64,000 nucleotides of DNA. Source: Campylobacter gastrosuis. GTDB lineage: Bacteria; Campylobacterota; Campylobacteria; Campylobacterales; Campylobacteraceae. The stretch lies in NCBI RefSeq assembly GCF_030249845.1, contig NZ_JANURM010000003.1, positions 62,001-126,000 on the forward strand. Reading direction: 5' to 3'. Below the pieces are notes generated by a model. The model did not search any database and was not told where the DNA came from. It saw only the letters and a list, made by a program, of their open reading frames with translations. The position numbers were made by a program, and so were the translations under genes. The stretch's first letter is position 1. Every line of letters starts with the position of its first letter. Of this stretch, positions 19,278-29,901 are shown piece by piece.

Positions 19278-20279
19278 ATGCCTATTAAAATAGCAATAAA
19301 TGGTTTTGGACGTATCGGCAGATGTGCGGCTAGACTTATTTTAGAACGCACCGACTGCGAGCTTGTCGCCATAAACGACACGGCTAAACGCGATATGACG
19401 CGTTATTTGCTGAAATTTGACAGCATTCACGGCGAGTTTAAACACGAAGTTAGCGTTATTGATGATGATTTTATCAGCGTTGATGGTAAAAAAATAAGAG
19501 TTTTTAGCACAAGAGATGCTAATGAGCTTGATTTTGGAGCTTACGGCGCACAGGTCGTGCTTGAATGCACGGGTGCAAATTTAACAAAAGAAAAATGCGA
19601 ACCACTTCTAAAAAACGGCGTAAAAAAGGTCGTAATGTCAGCCCCAGCCAAAGATGACACACCAACATACGTAATTGGCGTAAATACAGATAGTTATAAG
19701 GGCGAGGTTATCATCTCAAATGCAAGTTGCACCACAAACTGCTTAGCACCGGTTGTTAAGGTGCTAGATACGCATTTTGGCATTGATAAGGCGTTAATGA
19801 GCACGATTCACGCCTACACAAACGGACAGAGCATTTTAGACGTAAAGTCAAAGGATTTTAGACGCTCACGCGCGGCTGCTGTGAATTTAATCCCAACAAG
19901 CACCGGCGCAGCAAAGGCGATCGGCAAGGTTTTACCACACTTAAACGGCAGAATTCACGGACAAAGTGTGCGTGTGCCAACGCCAAACGTTTCGCTTGTT
20001 GATCTAACAGCCGTTTTAAAACGTGCTGTAACAAAAGATGAGATAAATGAGCTATTTAGAAGCGTATCAAAAGGCGAGTGGCGTGATTTAATCACAATTG
20101 ATGATGAATACAGAGTTTCAAGCGACTTTTGCACCAACCCAGCCTCAGCCGTATTTGTAACAGATACCACACAGGTGATCGCTGATGATATGATAAAAGT
20201 TTTAGCGTGGTATGATAATGAGTGGGGCTACTCAGCACGTTTAGTTGATATGGGCGTATTTGTAGGGGGCGTAAAATGA
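19278..20279 (+). CDS. gapA: Glyceraldehyde-3-phosphate dehydrogenase
   Basis: This 333-residue glycolytic/gluconeogenic enzyme has the NAD-binding INGFGRIGR motif at residues 7-15 and the catalytic SNASCTTNC with Cys151. The WYDNEWGYS motif is near the end. It heads a gapA-pgk-tpiA cluster, with a 4-nt ATGA overlap into pgk. In a Campylobacter with PEP carboxykinase and no visible sugar-uptake genes here, gluconeogenic flow is the likelier use. AAAAGGAAAT precedes the ATG. Confidence 0.97.
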   Translation: MPIKIAINGFGRIGRCAARLILERTDCELVAINDTAKRDMTRYLLKFDSIHGEFKHEVSVIDDDFISVDGKKIRVFSTRDANELDFGAYGAQVVLECTGANLTKEKCEPLLKNGVKKVVMSAPAKDDTPTYVIGVNTDSYKGEVIISNASCTTNCLAPVVKVLDTHFGIDKALMSTIHAYTNGQSILDVKSKDFRRSRAAAVNLIPTSTGAAKAIGKVLPHLNGRIHGQSVRVPTPNVSLVDLTAVLKRAVTKDEINELFRSVSKGEWRDLITIDDEYRVSSDFCTNPASAVFVTDTTQVIADDMIKVLAWYDNEWGYSARLVDMGVFVGGVK

Positions 20280-21481
20280 AGGATATAATCTCGGTAAAAG
20301 ATATTGATATAGCTGGTAAGAGCGTGTTTATCAGGTGCGATTTTAACGTGCCTATGGATGATTTTTTAAACATAACAGATGACCGCCGAATAATCTCAGC
20401 ACTCCCAACGATAAAATACTGCCTTGATCAGGGTTGCAAAATCGTCCTAGCCTCTCATCTTGGTCGCCCAAAAAACGGCTTTGAAGAGAAATACTCGCTA
20501 AAACCAGTGGCAAAACGCCTAAGTTTCGTGCTTCATCAAGATGTTATCTTTGCAAACGATGTCATTGGCATTGACGCAAAAGAGAAGGTTAAAAATTTAA
20601 AGCAGGGCGAGATTTTGTTGCTTGAAAATTTACGCTTTGAAAAGGGCGAAACAAAAAACGATGAAGCCCTAGCAAAGGCGTTAAGCGAGTATGCAGAAGT
20701 TTATGTAAATGACGCATTTGGCGTGTGCCATAGGGCTCATAGCTCGGTTGAAGCCATTACAAAATTTTATGATGAGGACTCAAAATCGGCTGGATTTTTA
20801 CTGCAAAAAGAGATTGATTTTGCAGAAAAGCTCATTAAAAAACCAGCCCGCCCATTTGTGGCAGTTGTCGGCGGCAGCAAGGTCAGCGGCAAACTTCAAG
20901 CACTTACAAATTTATTGCCGCGAGTTGATAAGCTAGTCATTGGCGGCGGTATGGCATTTACGTTTTTAAAGGCACTTGGCGAAAATATCGGCAACTCTTT
21001 GCTTGAAGAGGATTTGATTGATGAAGCACTTGCGATTTTAAAAAAGGGCAAGGAGCTGGGAGTGAAAATTTACCTGCCAGTTGATGTCGTAGCAGCACAG
21101 ACATTCTCGCCAGATAGCGCGGTAAAATTCGTAACCGCACAAGAAATTCCAGCTGGTTGGATGGGGCTTGATATTGGCCCAGCGACTACTAGACTTTTTA
21201 AACTAGCCATAGCAGACGCTCAAACTATCTGGTGGAACGGACCAATGGGCGTTTTTGAGATGGATAAATTCTCAAAAGGTAGCATAAAAATGAGCCACTA
21301 TATCGCCGAAAGCCACGCAACGACCGTCGTTGGCGGTGGAGATACAGCGGACGTGGCAAAGCGTGCTGGTGATGATGAGGAGATGACGTTTATTTCAACT
21401 GGCGGTGGGGCTAGTTTGGAGCTAATTGAGGGCAAGGAGCTACCGGGCGTAAAACCGCTTAGAAAAAAGGATTATGAGTGA
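20276..21481 (+). CDS. pgk: Phosphoglycerate kinase
   Basis: This 401-residue two-domain kinase interconverts 1,3-bisphosphoglycerate and 3-phosphoglycerate with ADP/ATP. N-terminal substrate motif [10 protein letters not shown], the hinge/ENLRFEKGE region, the nucleotide-binding [10 protein letters not shown] and the C-terminal [13 protein letters not shown] are all present. The start overlaps the gapA stop by 4 nt, and its own stop overlaps the GTG of tpiA by 4 nt, so all three are translationally coupled. Confidence 0.97.
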   Translation: MKDIISVKDIDIAGKSVFIRCDFNVPMDDFLNITDDRRIISALPTIKYCLDQGCKIVLASHLGRPKNGFEEKYSLKPVAKRLSFVLHQDVIFANDVIGIDAKEKVKNLKQGEILLLENLRFEKGETKNDEALAKALSEYAEVYVNDAFGVCHRAHSSVEAITKFYDEDSKSAGFLLQKEIDFAEKLIKKPARPFVAVVGGSKVSGKLQALTNLLPRVDKLVIGGGMAFTFLKALGENIGNSLLEEDLIDEALAILKKGKELGVKIYLPVDVVAAQTFSPDSAVKFVTAQEIPAGWMGLDIGPATTRLFKLAIADAQTIWWNGPMGVFEMDKFSKGSIKMSHYIAESHATTVVGGGDTADVAKRAGDDEEMTFISTGGGASLELIEGKELPGVKPLRKKDYE

Positions 21482-22155
21482 AATTTTATGCGAACCTAAA
21501 ATGCAACCACACAAGGGCTAGTTTTGGCGATTACGCAGAGATTTTAGGCGGTGGTTTAGGGGGCGATGACGTTTGTGTTTTTTCCCCGGCAAGTGCTTTT
21601 ATAAACGGGCTAAATTTTAAGCTTGGTGCGCAAAATTTCTATCCGTGCGAGAGTGGGGCATTTACTGGCGAGATTGGCAGGGTGCATTTAGATGAGTTTG
21701 GCATAAAAAATGTGCTAATCGGACACTCTGAAAGGCGTGAAATTTTAGGCGAAAGCGAGGCGTTTTTAAGGGCGAAGTTTGATTTTGCGGTAAAAAATGG
21801 CTGGGAGATTACCTATTGTATCGGCGAAAATTTGGGCGTTTTTGAGAGCAAAAAGACAAAGGAATTTTTGCAAAATCAGTTAAAAAATATTGATTTAGGC
21901 TATGAAAATTTAGTCATCGCTTACGAGCCGATTTGGGCAATAGGCACTGGCAAATCGGCTAATACCGATGAGATCGCTGAAATTTTGGGCTTTTTAGCCA
22001 CATTTACCCACGCACCGCTTTTGTATGGCGGGAGCGTGAATGCTAAAAATATCGCTGAAATTTGTAAAATTAGTAGCTGTGGTGGCGTTTTAGTCGGCAC
22101 TGCTAGCTGGGACGCGCATAATTTTTTAAATTTAATTAGCACAGCTAAAAGCTGA
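21478..22155 (+). CDS. tpiA: Triose-phosphate isomerase
   Basis: This 225-residue TIM-barrel enzyme starts at a GTG that overlaps pgk. Visible active-site parts are the N-terminal NLKCN Lys, the catalytic His in IGHSERR, the catalytic Glu in [16 protein letters not shown] and the phosphate-binding LYGGSVNA and GVLVGTAS. It is somewhat shorter than the usual 250 residues, as in other Campylobacterota. A hairpin terminator follows directly. Confidence 0.96.
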   Translation: MKFYANLKCNHTRASFGDYAEILGGGLGGDDVCVFSPASAFINGLNFKLGAQNFYPCESGAFTGEIGRVHLDEFGIKNVLIGHSERREILGESEAFLRAKFDFAVKNGWEITYCIGENLGVFESKKTKEFLQNQLKNIDLGYENLVIAYEPIWAIGTGKSANTDEIAEILGFLATFTHAPLLYGGSVNAKNIAEICKISSCGGVLVGTASWDAHNFLNLISTAKS

Positions 22156-22168
22156 AATTTTAGCTTTT
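22143..22168 (+). terminator. Terminator of the gapA-pgk-tpiA cluster
   Basis: AGCTAAAA and TTTTAGCT form an 8-bp stem around a 7-nt loop that includes the tpiA stop codon, followed by TTTTG. Confidence 0.6.
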
Positions 22169-22232
22169 GTAGTGATTTTTAGGGTTGTGAAGCAAAAAAT
22201 TTGCGTAGGCTAAAAATTTAAAATAGTTTTTA

Positions 22233-23589
<1,357 letters not shown>

Positions 23590-23613
23590 TTTTAGGCGAA
23601 ATTTCGCCTAAAA
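23590..23613 (+). terminator. Terminator after fabI-DoxX
   Basis: TTTTAGGCGAAATTTCGCCTAAAA is a perfect palindrome immediately downstream of the DoxX stop codon, followed by TTTAAAAA. Confidence 0.65.
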
Positions 23614-23692
23614 TTTAAAAAACTTCGTAATTACAAATTTAAATATAAAAATCAAGTTTTTAAAATAAATTGATAATTTTCAGTAAATTTAT

Positions 23693-23700
23693 TATAAAAT
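23693..23700 (+). promoter_or_regulatory. Putative cstA promoter (-10)
   Basis: A TATAAAAT box lies in a very AT-rich stretch about 30 bp before the cstA start, with no clear -35, as is usual for Campylobacter sigma-70 promoters. An AAGGAGG ribosome-binding site follows at 23720-23726. Confidence 0.45.
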
Positions 23701-23731
23701 ACCATTAAATAAATTTTTTAAGGAGGCAAAA

Positions 23732-25147
23732 ATGCTATGGTTCTTTTTCTGCATAGGTTTGCTAATTTTGGCATATTTTACCTATGGCAAGATAGTTGAG
23801 AAGATATTTGTCATCAATCCAGAGCGAAAAACACCAGCTCACGCAATGGCTGACGGCGTGGATTATGTCAATATGTCAAACTCAAAGGTTTTTCTAATCC
23901 AGCTTTTAAATATCGCTGGACTTGGTCCGATTTTTGGTCCGATTTTGGGTGCTTTGTATGGCCCAGTGGCTATGCTTTGGATAGTTATTGGCTGTATTTT
24001 TGCAGGAGCGGTTCACGATTACTTCTCTGGTATGCTAAGTGTCCGCTCAAATGGTGCTTCTGTTCCAACGGTCGTGGGCGATCACCTTGGTGCGTGGGCT
24101 AAGCATTTTATGAATATCTTTGCCCTTGTGCTTTTGCTATTAGTCGGCGTTGTTTTCGTGCTTGGACCAGCTAAGCTTCTAGCTAGTCTTTCGCCGCTAA
24201 ATGTAATGACTTGGACGTTTATCATCTTTGCTTACTACATTTTAGCCACGCTTGTTTCAATTGATAAGATAATTGGTCGTTTCTACCCTATTTTTGGGGC
24301 TTTGCTTCTATTTATGTCATTTGGTCTTACGATTGGACTTATTTTTAGCGGTAAGGAATTTTACAGCGTTGGGCTTGATTTTTTTAAAAATTTTGATCCG
24401 AGCGATCCGCAGTTGCCGATTTGGCCGCTAATTTTTATCACTATTTCGTGCGGTGCTATTTCTGGCTTTCACGCTACTCAGTCGCCATTAATGGCAAGGT
24501 GCATTGCAAACGAAAAATCAGGCAGAATGATATTTTATGGAGCGATGATTCTTGAAGGCATTATCGGACTTATTTGGTGCACTTTGGGACTTAGCTTTTA
24601 TGATAGCCCTGAGGCGTTAAAAGCCGTGATTTCAGAGGGTTCGCCTTCAAAAGTGGTTCATGATATATCAATCGCACTTCTTGGCGGAGTAGGCGGTATT
24701 GTGGCTATTCTTGGCGTTGTGATTTTGCCAATTACCTCTGGTGACACGGCGTTTCGCTCTGCTCGTTTAATTATCGCTGACTTTTTTAAACTCTCTCAAA
24801 AAGAGATGACAAAACGCCTTTACATTGCCGTGCCACTCTTTGCGTTGGGTGCTTTGATTTCAACCGTGAATTTTGACATTGTTTGGCGTTATTTTGGCTG
24901 GGCAAATCAAACGACAGCGGCGATTATGCTTTGGGCAGCTTCGGCGTATCTTTATAAGGCAAATAAATTCCACTGGATTACGACAATACCGGCGGTGTTT
25001 ATGACTTCGGTTGTTATTACATTTTTAGCTTACGCCAAAATCGGCTTTGGGCTTAATCTGCAAATCTCAACAATCATCGGCGTAGTCGGTGCTATTATCT
25101 GTTTAGTGCTGTTTTTTAGACTTAAAAAACTACCACAAAACGTCTAA
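23732..25147 (+). CDS. cstA: Carbon starvation protein A family transporter (short form)
   Basis: This 471-residue inner-membrane protein has roughly 12-13 hydrophobic segments. Characteristic CstA stretches are present: GVDYVNMSNSKVFLIQ-like start, NIAGLGPIFGPILGALYGP, GAVHDYFSGMLSVR and SGFHATQSPLMARCI. CstA-family members import pyruvate or peptides during starvation. At 471 residues this is the short clade, about 230 residues shorter than the C. jejuni protein, so function transfers with caution. Pyruvate uptake would fit the OAD/PEPCK setting. Confidence 0.88.
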   Translation: MLWFFFCIGLLILAYFTYGKIVEKIFVINPERKTPAHAMADGVDYVNMSNSKVFLIQLLNIAGLGPIFGPILGALYGPVAMLWIVIGCIFAGAVHDYFSGMLSVRSNGASVPTVVGDHLGAWAKHFMNIFALVLLLLVGVVFVLGPAKLLASLSPLNVMTWTFIIFAYYILATLVSIDKIIGRFYPIFGALLLFMSFGLTIGLIFSGKEFYSVGLDFFKNFDPSDPQLPIWPLIFITISCGAISGFHATQSPLMARCIANEKSGRMIFYGAMILEGIIGLIWCTLGLSFYDSPEALKAVISEGSPSKVVHDISIALLGGVGGIVAILGVVILPITSGDTAFRSARLIIADFFKLSQKEMTKRLYIAVPLFALGALISTVNFDIVWRYFGWANQTTAAIMLWAASAYLYKANKFHWITTIPAVFMTSVVITFLAYAKIGFGLNLQISTIIGVVGAIICLVLFFRLKKLPQNV

Positions 25148-25150
25148 ATA

Positions 25151-25170
25151 AAGGGGTGCTTACCCCTTTT
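25151..25170. terminator. Terminator between cstA and the convergent gene
   Basis: AAGGGGT and ACCCCTT form a 7-bp stem with a 4-nt loop followed by TTTTT, directly after the cstA stop. It overlaps the end of the minus-strand gene. Confidence 0.8.
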
Positions 25171-25708
25171 TGATTTTAAAAATTTCTTGTAGATTTTGAC
25201 AAAATTCGGCTAGAAAATAGCCCATTGATTTATAAAAACTGCTCTTTGAAATTTGCATTAAATCCAGCGATAAAGGCACGGCGTAAGGCAAGAAAAAGCC
25301 GGTTAAAAATGACACCAAAAGCTTTTGATGTGTCTCATCAAGCTCGTTTTTTAGAATTGTTGCGATTAGCAAAAGCTGATTTGAAATGCTATCAACCTCG
25401 CCCATTTTTGGGTTAAAATTTATGCTTTTATAAAATTTTTGCAAATCATCGCTGGCACTTTGAAAGTAAAAACCAGCCCTAAAACGCTCCTTTATCGCCC
25501 TAAAATCAGTCCGAAGCTCGGCTAAAATCTCGTTTTGTAAAAAATCATCGTAAAATTTTGCCCCATTTTTGTTGTTTTCGCTCTCATTTTTTACGACCCA
25601 GCCCTTGCTTTTTTTGATTTTTTCAAAGTCCTCGTTTGTTAAGGTGTCGTTAAAATTTTTCGCAAAAATCATCGCTAAAACGCTGTAAAATTCCCCTAAT
25701 CTCATCAT
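25160..25708 (-). CDS. Possible TorD/DmsD-type chaperone
   Basis: This 182-residue soluble, mostly helical protein lies 6 nt downstream of copA. The order of segments (an RLGEFYSVLAMIF start, acidic middle region, and a C-terminal QKLLVSFLTGFFLPYAVPL followed by SSFYKSMGYFLAEF) resembles the all-helical TorD family that escorts molybdo-enzymes to the Tat system. The similarity is at the level of pattern only. No molybdo-enzyme gene is next to it, though moeA/moaDE lie in the window. Treat as hypothetical if the fold is not confirmed. Confidence 0.42.
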   Translation of the reverse strand: MMRLGEFYSVLAMIFAKNFNDTLTNEDFEKIKKSKGWVVKNESENNKNGAKFYDDFLQNEILAELRTDFRAIKERFRAGFYFQSASDDLQKFYKSINFNPKMGEVDSISNQLLLIATILKNELDETHQKLLVSFLTGFFLPYAVPLSLDLMQISKSSFYKSMGYFLAEFCQNLQEIFKIKKG

Positions 25709-25714
25709 CTCTCC

Positions 25715-27859
25715 TTAAAATTTCGCAAATCTTAGCCTAAGTGAGTTTAACACAATATTAACCGAGCTAAAACACATACTAAGTGCGCCAAACATTGGAT
25801 TTAACAGCACTCCAAAGGCTGGATACAACGCCCCAGCGGCGATTGGGATACAAATTAGATTGTAAATAAACGCCCAAAATAGGTTTTGTTTTATGATTTT
25901 TATTGATTTTTCGCCTAAATTTAGCATAAAAATCACGCTTCTCAGGTCGTTTTTAATAAGCACGACATCACTTGCTCCCTTTGCAATATCAGCCCCAGAG
26001 CCGATAGCTACGCCGATATCGGCTTGTTTTAGGCTAAGTGAGTCGTTTATGCCATCTCCGATAAAAATTACCTTGCCACTTTCGCCTAGTTTTTTTACCA
26101 CGTTTAGCTTATCTTGCGGTAGCATATTTGCGTAAAATTCGCTAATACCAAGTCTATCTGCTACATTGCTAACCACGCCTTCGTTATCGCCAGAGAGCAT
26201 TACTGGCGTGATATTTTTTGTTCTTAGGGCGTCTATGACGGCTTTTGCTTCGCTTCGTATCTCATCATTTATTGTGATAACGCCAATAAATTTTTTATTT
26301 ATCGCGCAAAAAATTTGCCCCTTTTGGCTCTCGTTTTCGCTTAAAAACTCAATACCCTCACGCTCTAAAAGCCTAGCGTTGCCTACGATGATTTCGTGGT
26401 TTTCATCTTTATAAATCACGCCAAAACCGACAATATTTTCAAACACTCCGTTTAATTTTGCGATTTTTATACCGCTATCTTTTGCGAAATTTACGATTGC
26501 TTTTGAGATTGGATGCTCGCTTAGGGCTTCAACTCCGCTAATTAAGCTTAAATCCGCCTCGCTTAAACTGCACTGACTAACTGCGATTTTACCGCTAGTT
26601 AGCGTGCCAGTTTTATCAAAAACGGCAAATTTTACATCCTTTAAAATTTCAAGAATTTGCGGATTTTTAATTAGCACTCTGTCTTTTGCAGCACGTGAAA
26701 GCCCTGAAATTACGGCGATTGGCGTGGCAAGTCCTAAGGCACAGGGGCAAGAGATGATTAATACACAAACCGCTGAAAGCGTGGCGTATGTGAAATTTTT
26801 AGTAAGCAAAATCCACGTAAAAAAGGTTAAAATTGAGATGAAAATCACGCTTGGCACGAAGATATTTGCGACCCTATCGGCAAGGCGAGAGATTGGCATT
26901 TGTTTTGTTGCTGCATCGCTTAAAAGGGCTAGGATTTGTGCTAAGAGCGTTTGATTTGCTAGTTTTGTGATGCGGACGCTAATGTAGCCGTTTGTGTTTA
27001 ATGTGCCTGAAAAGACCTCGTCTCCGACCTTTTTATAGCTTGGCAGACTCTCGCCAGTAAGTGCTGATGTGTCTATCTCGGCACCGCCTTGAACGATGAC
27101 GCCGTCGCTTGGGACACCGTAGCCGTTTTTTACAGCGACCACATCGCCGATTTGTAGCTTATTTACGCTAACTTGCTCGGTTTGTCCATCAGATTTGATT
27201 AAAAGTGCCGTTTTTGGCGACATATCCATTAAAATTTTAAGGTGATCCATAGCCTTTGATTTTGACCTTGCTTCAAGGAATTTGCCAAGCAAAACAAAGG
27301 TGATAATCATTGCCGAGCCAGATATGTATAAGTGGTTTAAGTTTTCATCTAAAAATTTACCCCAAAATAGCATAAAAATAGCGTGTATAAAGGCACTCGT
27401 AGCTCCTAAGCAAACAAGCACATTCATATCATAATTTTTGCTTTTTAAGGATAAAAATGCGTGTGAAAAAAAGCTTTTACCGTTGTAAAAAAGCACGATA
27501 AATCCAAGCAAAACAACGCCTAAATTTTTAGCAAAACTAGGCGGTAAAAGCATTTCAAGCCCCATAATTAGGGCTGAAAGCACAAGGGCGATAAAAAAGT
27601 GATTTCTTAAATACAAAACGTGATCATTTTGCCTTTTTTCAAACTCACTAGCGTCAAAAATTACCTCATAGCCTAGCTTTTTTATCCGCTCCTTTAAAAT
27701 TTCAAGCGTTTGCTCATCCTTAATCTCAAATTCACCAACCCCATTTGCAAAATTTACATTTGCAAAGCCCACGCCGTCAATCTTTTTAGCCACTTTCATA
27801 ACGGCATTTGAGCAATTAACGCAGGTCATACCAGCGATATTTAGCTTAATTTTTTGCAT
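25715..27859 (-). CDS. copA: Copper-exporting P1B-type ATPase
   Basis: This 714-residue inner-membrane pump exports Cu(I). One N-terminal metal-binding domain carries GMTCVNC. The membrane metal site is ISCPCALGLATP, the phosphatase loop TGES, the phosphorylated Asp in FDKTGTLTSG, the SEHPISKAI His-Pro motif, and the GDGINDS hinge. The C-terminal helix has the NxxxS..SSVNIVLNSLRLR end typical of Cu+ pumps. The ATG overlaps the stop of the GNAT-HMA fusion by one base, so a copper chaperone-like domain is produced from the same message. Confidence 0.94.
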   Translation of the reverse strand: MQKIKLNIAGMTCVNCSNAVMKVAKKIDGVGFANVNFANGVGEFEIKDEQTLEILKERIKKLGYEVIFDASEFEKRQNDHVLYLRNHFFIALVLSALIMGLEMLLPPSFAKNLGVVLLGFIVLFYNGKSFFSHAFLSLKSKNYDMNVLVCLGATSAFIHAIFMLFWGKFLDENLNHLYISGSAMIITFVLLGKFLEARSKSKAMDHLKILMDMSPKTALLIKSDGQTEQVSVNKLQIGDVVAVKNGYGVPSDGVIVQGGAEIDTSALTGESLPSYKKVGDEVFSGTLNTNGYISVRITKLANQTLLAQILALLSDAATKQMPISRLADRVANIFVPSVIFISILTFFTWILLTKNFTYATLSAVCVLIISCPCALGLATPIAVISGLSRAAKDRVLIKNPQILEILKDVKFAVFDKTGTLTSGKIAVSQCSLSEADLSLISGVEALSEHPISKAIVNFAKDSGIKIAKLNGVFENIVGFGVIYKDENHEIIVGNARLLEREGIEFLSENESQKGQIFCAINKKFIGVITINDEIRSEAKAVIDALRTKNITPVMLSGDNEGVVSNVADRLGISEFYANMLPQDKLNVVKKLGESGKVIFIGDGINDSLSLKQADIGVAIGSGADIAKGASDVVLIKNDLRSVIFMLNLGEKSIKIIKQNLFWAFIYNLICIPIAAGALYPAFGVLLNPMFGALSMCFSSVNIVLNSLRLRFAKF

Positions 27860-28587
27860 TAAATTTCTCGTATAAGCTTAAAGCCTAAATCATCAAGCTC
27901 ATCTGTAAATTTTTGCAAATCTTTATCATCAATATTTAGACTAACAACTCGTGGATTTTTCTCTAAATCAACGACTATTTCTCCAAATTCATCGCTTAAA
28001 GCGTTTTTTATACTATTAGCACAATTAACACAATTTATGCCATTAACTTCAAAATTTCTCATTAAGGTATCCTTTATCATATGTTTGTATTCGTGGTTGT
28101 AAATTTTTAAAATTTGATCGGTTTTAAAGCCGAGTTTTTCATAAAGAGCGACATTTTTTGGCTTATTTATATCAACGATTAAAGAAATTTTCGCCTGATT
28201 TGCCATTTTGGCTAAAAATTTTGTTTGATTAATGAGCTTTGTGGCTATGCCTTTGTTGCGAAAATTCTCATCAACGGCGATTGCGTCAATATAATACTCA
28301 TCATCAAAACACTCACGCTCAAAAATGCCTTTAAAATGCTCATCAAGCCAATTAAGCTTAGAGCCATCGTAGCTCACCATAATCCCTGCTACAACGCCGT
28401 TTTCTTCAAAAATAGTTATGTTTTTATAGCTTATTCTACTCTGTTTGCTTAAAAACAATTCTTGAAGTTTATTATCAGTTTGTAGCTCATCTTTTGTCCC
28501 ACTTAAATGATATATGATATCATCAAGAGCCAGTTTTAGCAGTCTTATGACCGCTTGTAAATCACCTTTATTTGCCTGTCTAATCAT
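27859..28587 (-). CDS. GNAT acetyltransferase fused to an HMA (CopZ-like) domain
   Basis: One 242-residue frame encodes two unrelated modules. Residues 1 to about 170 are a GNAT N-acetyltransferase with the acetyl-CoA loop VDENFRNKGIATKLI and the NVALYEKLGFK C-terminal motif. Residues 176-242 are a heavy-metal-associated domain with the metal motif GINCVNC. Met176 (codon at 28062) is preceded by AAAGGAT about 6 nt upstream. This suggests that two overlapping or adjacent genes fused in frame and that a separate 67-residue CopZ-like product may still be made. The frame abuts copA. A sequencing error creating the fusion is possible but not indicated. Confidence 0.78.
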   Translation of the reverse strand: MIRQANKGDLQAVIRLLKLALDDIIYHLSGTKDELQTDNKLQELFLSKQSRISYKNITIFEENGVVAGIMVSYDGSKLNWLDEHFKGIFERECFDDEYYIDAIAVDENFRNKGIATKLINQTKFLAKMANQAKISLIVDINKPKNVALYEKLGFKTDQILKIYNHEYKHMIKDTLMRNFEVNGINCVNCANSIKNALSDEFGEIVVDLEKNPRVVSLNIDDKDLQKFTDELDDLGFKLIREI

Positions 28588-28693
28588 TTGGCAATTATAG
28601 AGTAATAATCTTAAATTTTTAGCAAATATTTTTTAAGTTTAAGCAGGAGTTTTGTATAATTTAGACTTTTTAAACTTAAATTTAAGGATTTTT

Positions 28694-29401
28694 ATGGGAC
28701 GAGCGTTTGAATATAGACGAGCAGCAAAAGAGGCACGTTGGGATAAGATGAGCAAGGTTTTCCCTAAACTTGCAAAAGCCATAACGGTCGCTGCAAAAGA
28801 GGGCGGGACTGACCCTGATATGAACCCAAAACTACGTGCTGCAATCGCTGCTGCAAAAGCACAAAATATGCCAAAAGATAACATTGACTCCGCTATAAAA
28901 CGAGCCAGTGGCAAGGATAGTGCCGATATTAAAACGATTTTTTATGACGGCAAGGCAGCTCACGGCACGCAAATCATCGTTGAGTGCGCGACTGATAACC
29001 CAACAAGAACGGTCGCAAATGTCAAGGCAATTTTTAACAAAAATGGCGGCGAGGTGCTACCTAGCGGTAGTTTAAGCTTTATGTTTTCACGAAAAAGTGT
29101 CTTTGAAGTGGCAAAAACTAACCAAAATTTAGAGGATTTAGAGCTAGAACTCATTGATTTTGGCTTAACAGAGCTTGAAAGTGGTGATGAGAGCCTTTAC
29201 ATTTACGGCGATTATGAGAGTTTTGGCACACTTAGCGAGGGCATTTCAAAGCTAAATTTAGAGCTAAAAAAGGGTGTATTAGAATACATACCAAACTCTA
29301 CAATAAGCCTAAGCGAGGAGCAAATGAGCGATATTGAGAGACTTCTTGATAAGCTTGAAGATGACGATGATGTCCAAGCAGTTTATACAAATATTGAATA
29401 A
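28694..29401 (+). CDS. YebC/PmpR-family regulator
   Basis: The start is the ATG at 28694 after AAGGA, giving 235 residues beginning [19 protein letters not shown]. The [21 protein letters not shown] and [17 protein letters not shown] segments are the YebC signature. Family members act as transcriptional regulators or, as recently shown for some, as translation factors at proline stretches. The cyclophilin gene follows 8 nt later. Confidence 0.93.
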   Translation: MGRAFEYRRAAKEARWDKMSKVFPKLAKAITVAAKEGGTDPDMNPKLRAAIAAAKAQNMPKDNIDSAIKRASGKDSADIKTIFYDGKAAHGTQIIVECATDNPTRTVANVKAIFNKNGGEVLPSGSLSFMFSRKSVFEVAKTNQNLEDLELELIDFGLTELESGDESLYIYGDYESFGTLSEGISKLNLELKKGVLEYIPNSTISLSEEQMSDIERLLDKLEDDDDVQAVYTNIE

Positions 29402-29409
29402 AGGTAAAA

Positions 29410-29901
29410 ATGAGAAACGAAGAGCTTAAAAATTTTGAGATCACAGATGAGTTAAAAGAGGACAAATACGCTATTTTAACGACAGATAAGGGCGAGATTA
29501 AGTTAGAGCTATTTTTAGAGCACGCCCCACAAGCGGTGGCAAATTTTGTTAGCCTAATTAAATCTGGCTTTTATGATGGACTAAATTTTCACAGAGTGAT
29601 ACCAAACTTTGTAATCCAAGGTGGCTGCCCGCTAGGCACTGGCACAGGGGGTCCTGGATACCGCATAAAGTGCGAGTGCGTGGGACAAAAGGTAAAACAC
29701 GAGCGTGGCTCACTCTCAATGGCACACGCTGGGCGTGATACTGGTGGTTCGCAGTTTTTCATCTGCCACAGCCCGCAGCCACACCTTGACGGCGTGCATA
29801 CGATTTTTGGCAAGTGTGTTGATGATGAGAGCTTAAAAGTGCTTGATGCGATTAGAATGGGGGATAAAATCATAAAAGCAGTAGTGGTAAGTAAAATTTA
29901 A
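29410..29901 (+). CDS. Peptidyl-prolyl cis-trans isomerase, cyclophilin type
   Basis: This 163-residue cyclophilin has no signal peptide, so it is cytoplasmic. The catalytic core [16 protein letters not shown], the [11 protein letters not shown] loop and the [15 protein letters not shown] region are intact. It sits between yebC and a symporter gene whose ATG overlaps its stop (TAATG). Family call is secure; substrate proteins unknown. Confidence 0.93.
   Translation: MRNEELKNFEITDELKEDKYAILTTDKGEIKLELFLEHAPQAVANFVSLIKSGFYDGLNFHRVIPNFVIQGGCPLGTGTGGPGYRIKCECVGQKVKHERGSLSMAHAGRDTGGSQFFICHSPQPHLDGVHTIFGKCVDDESLKVLDAIRMGDKIIKAVVVSKI

Noticed and set aside
19205..19381. Longer nadD starting inside the divergent gapA gene
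   Set aside because: The NadD family begins at the NLALFGGSFDPPH segment, a TTG with a good ribosome-binding site sits exactly there, and the extension would read antisense through gapA.
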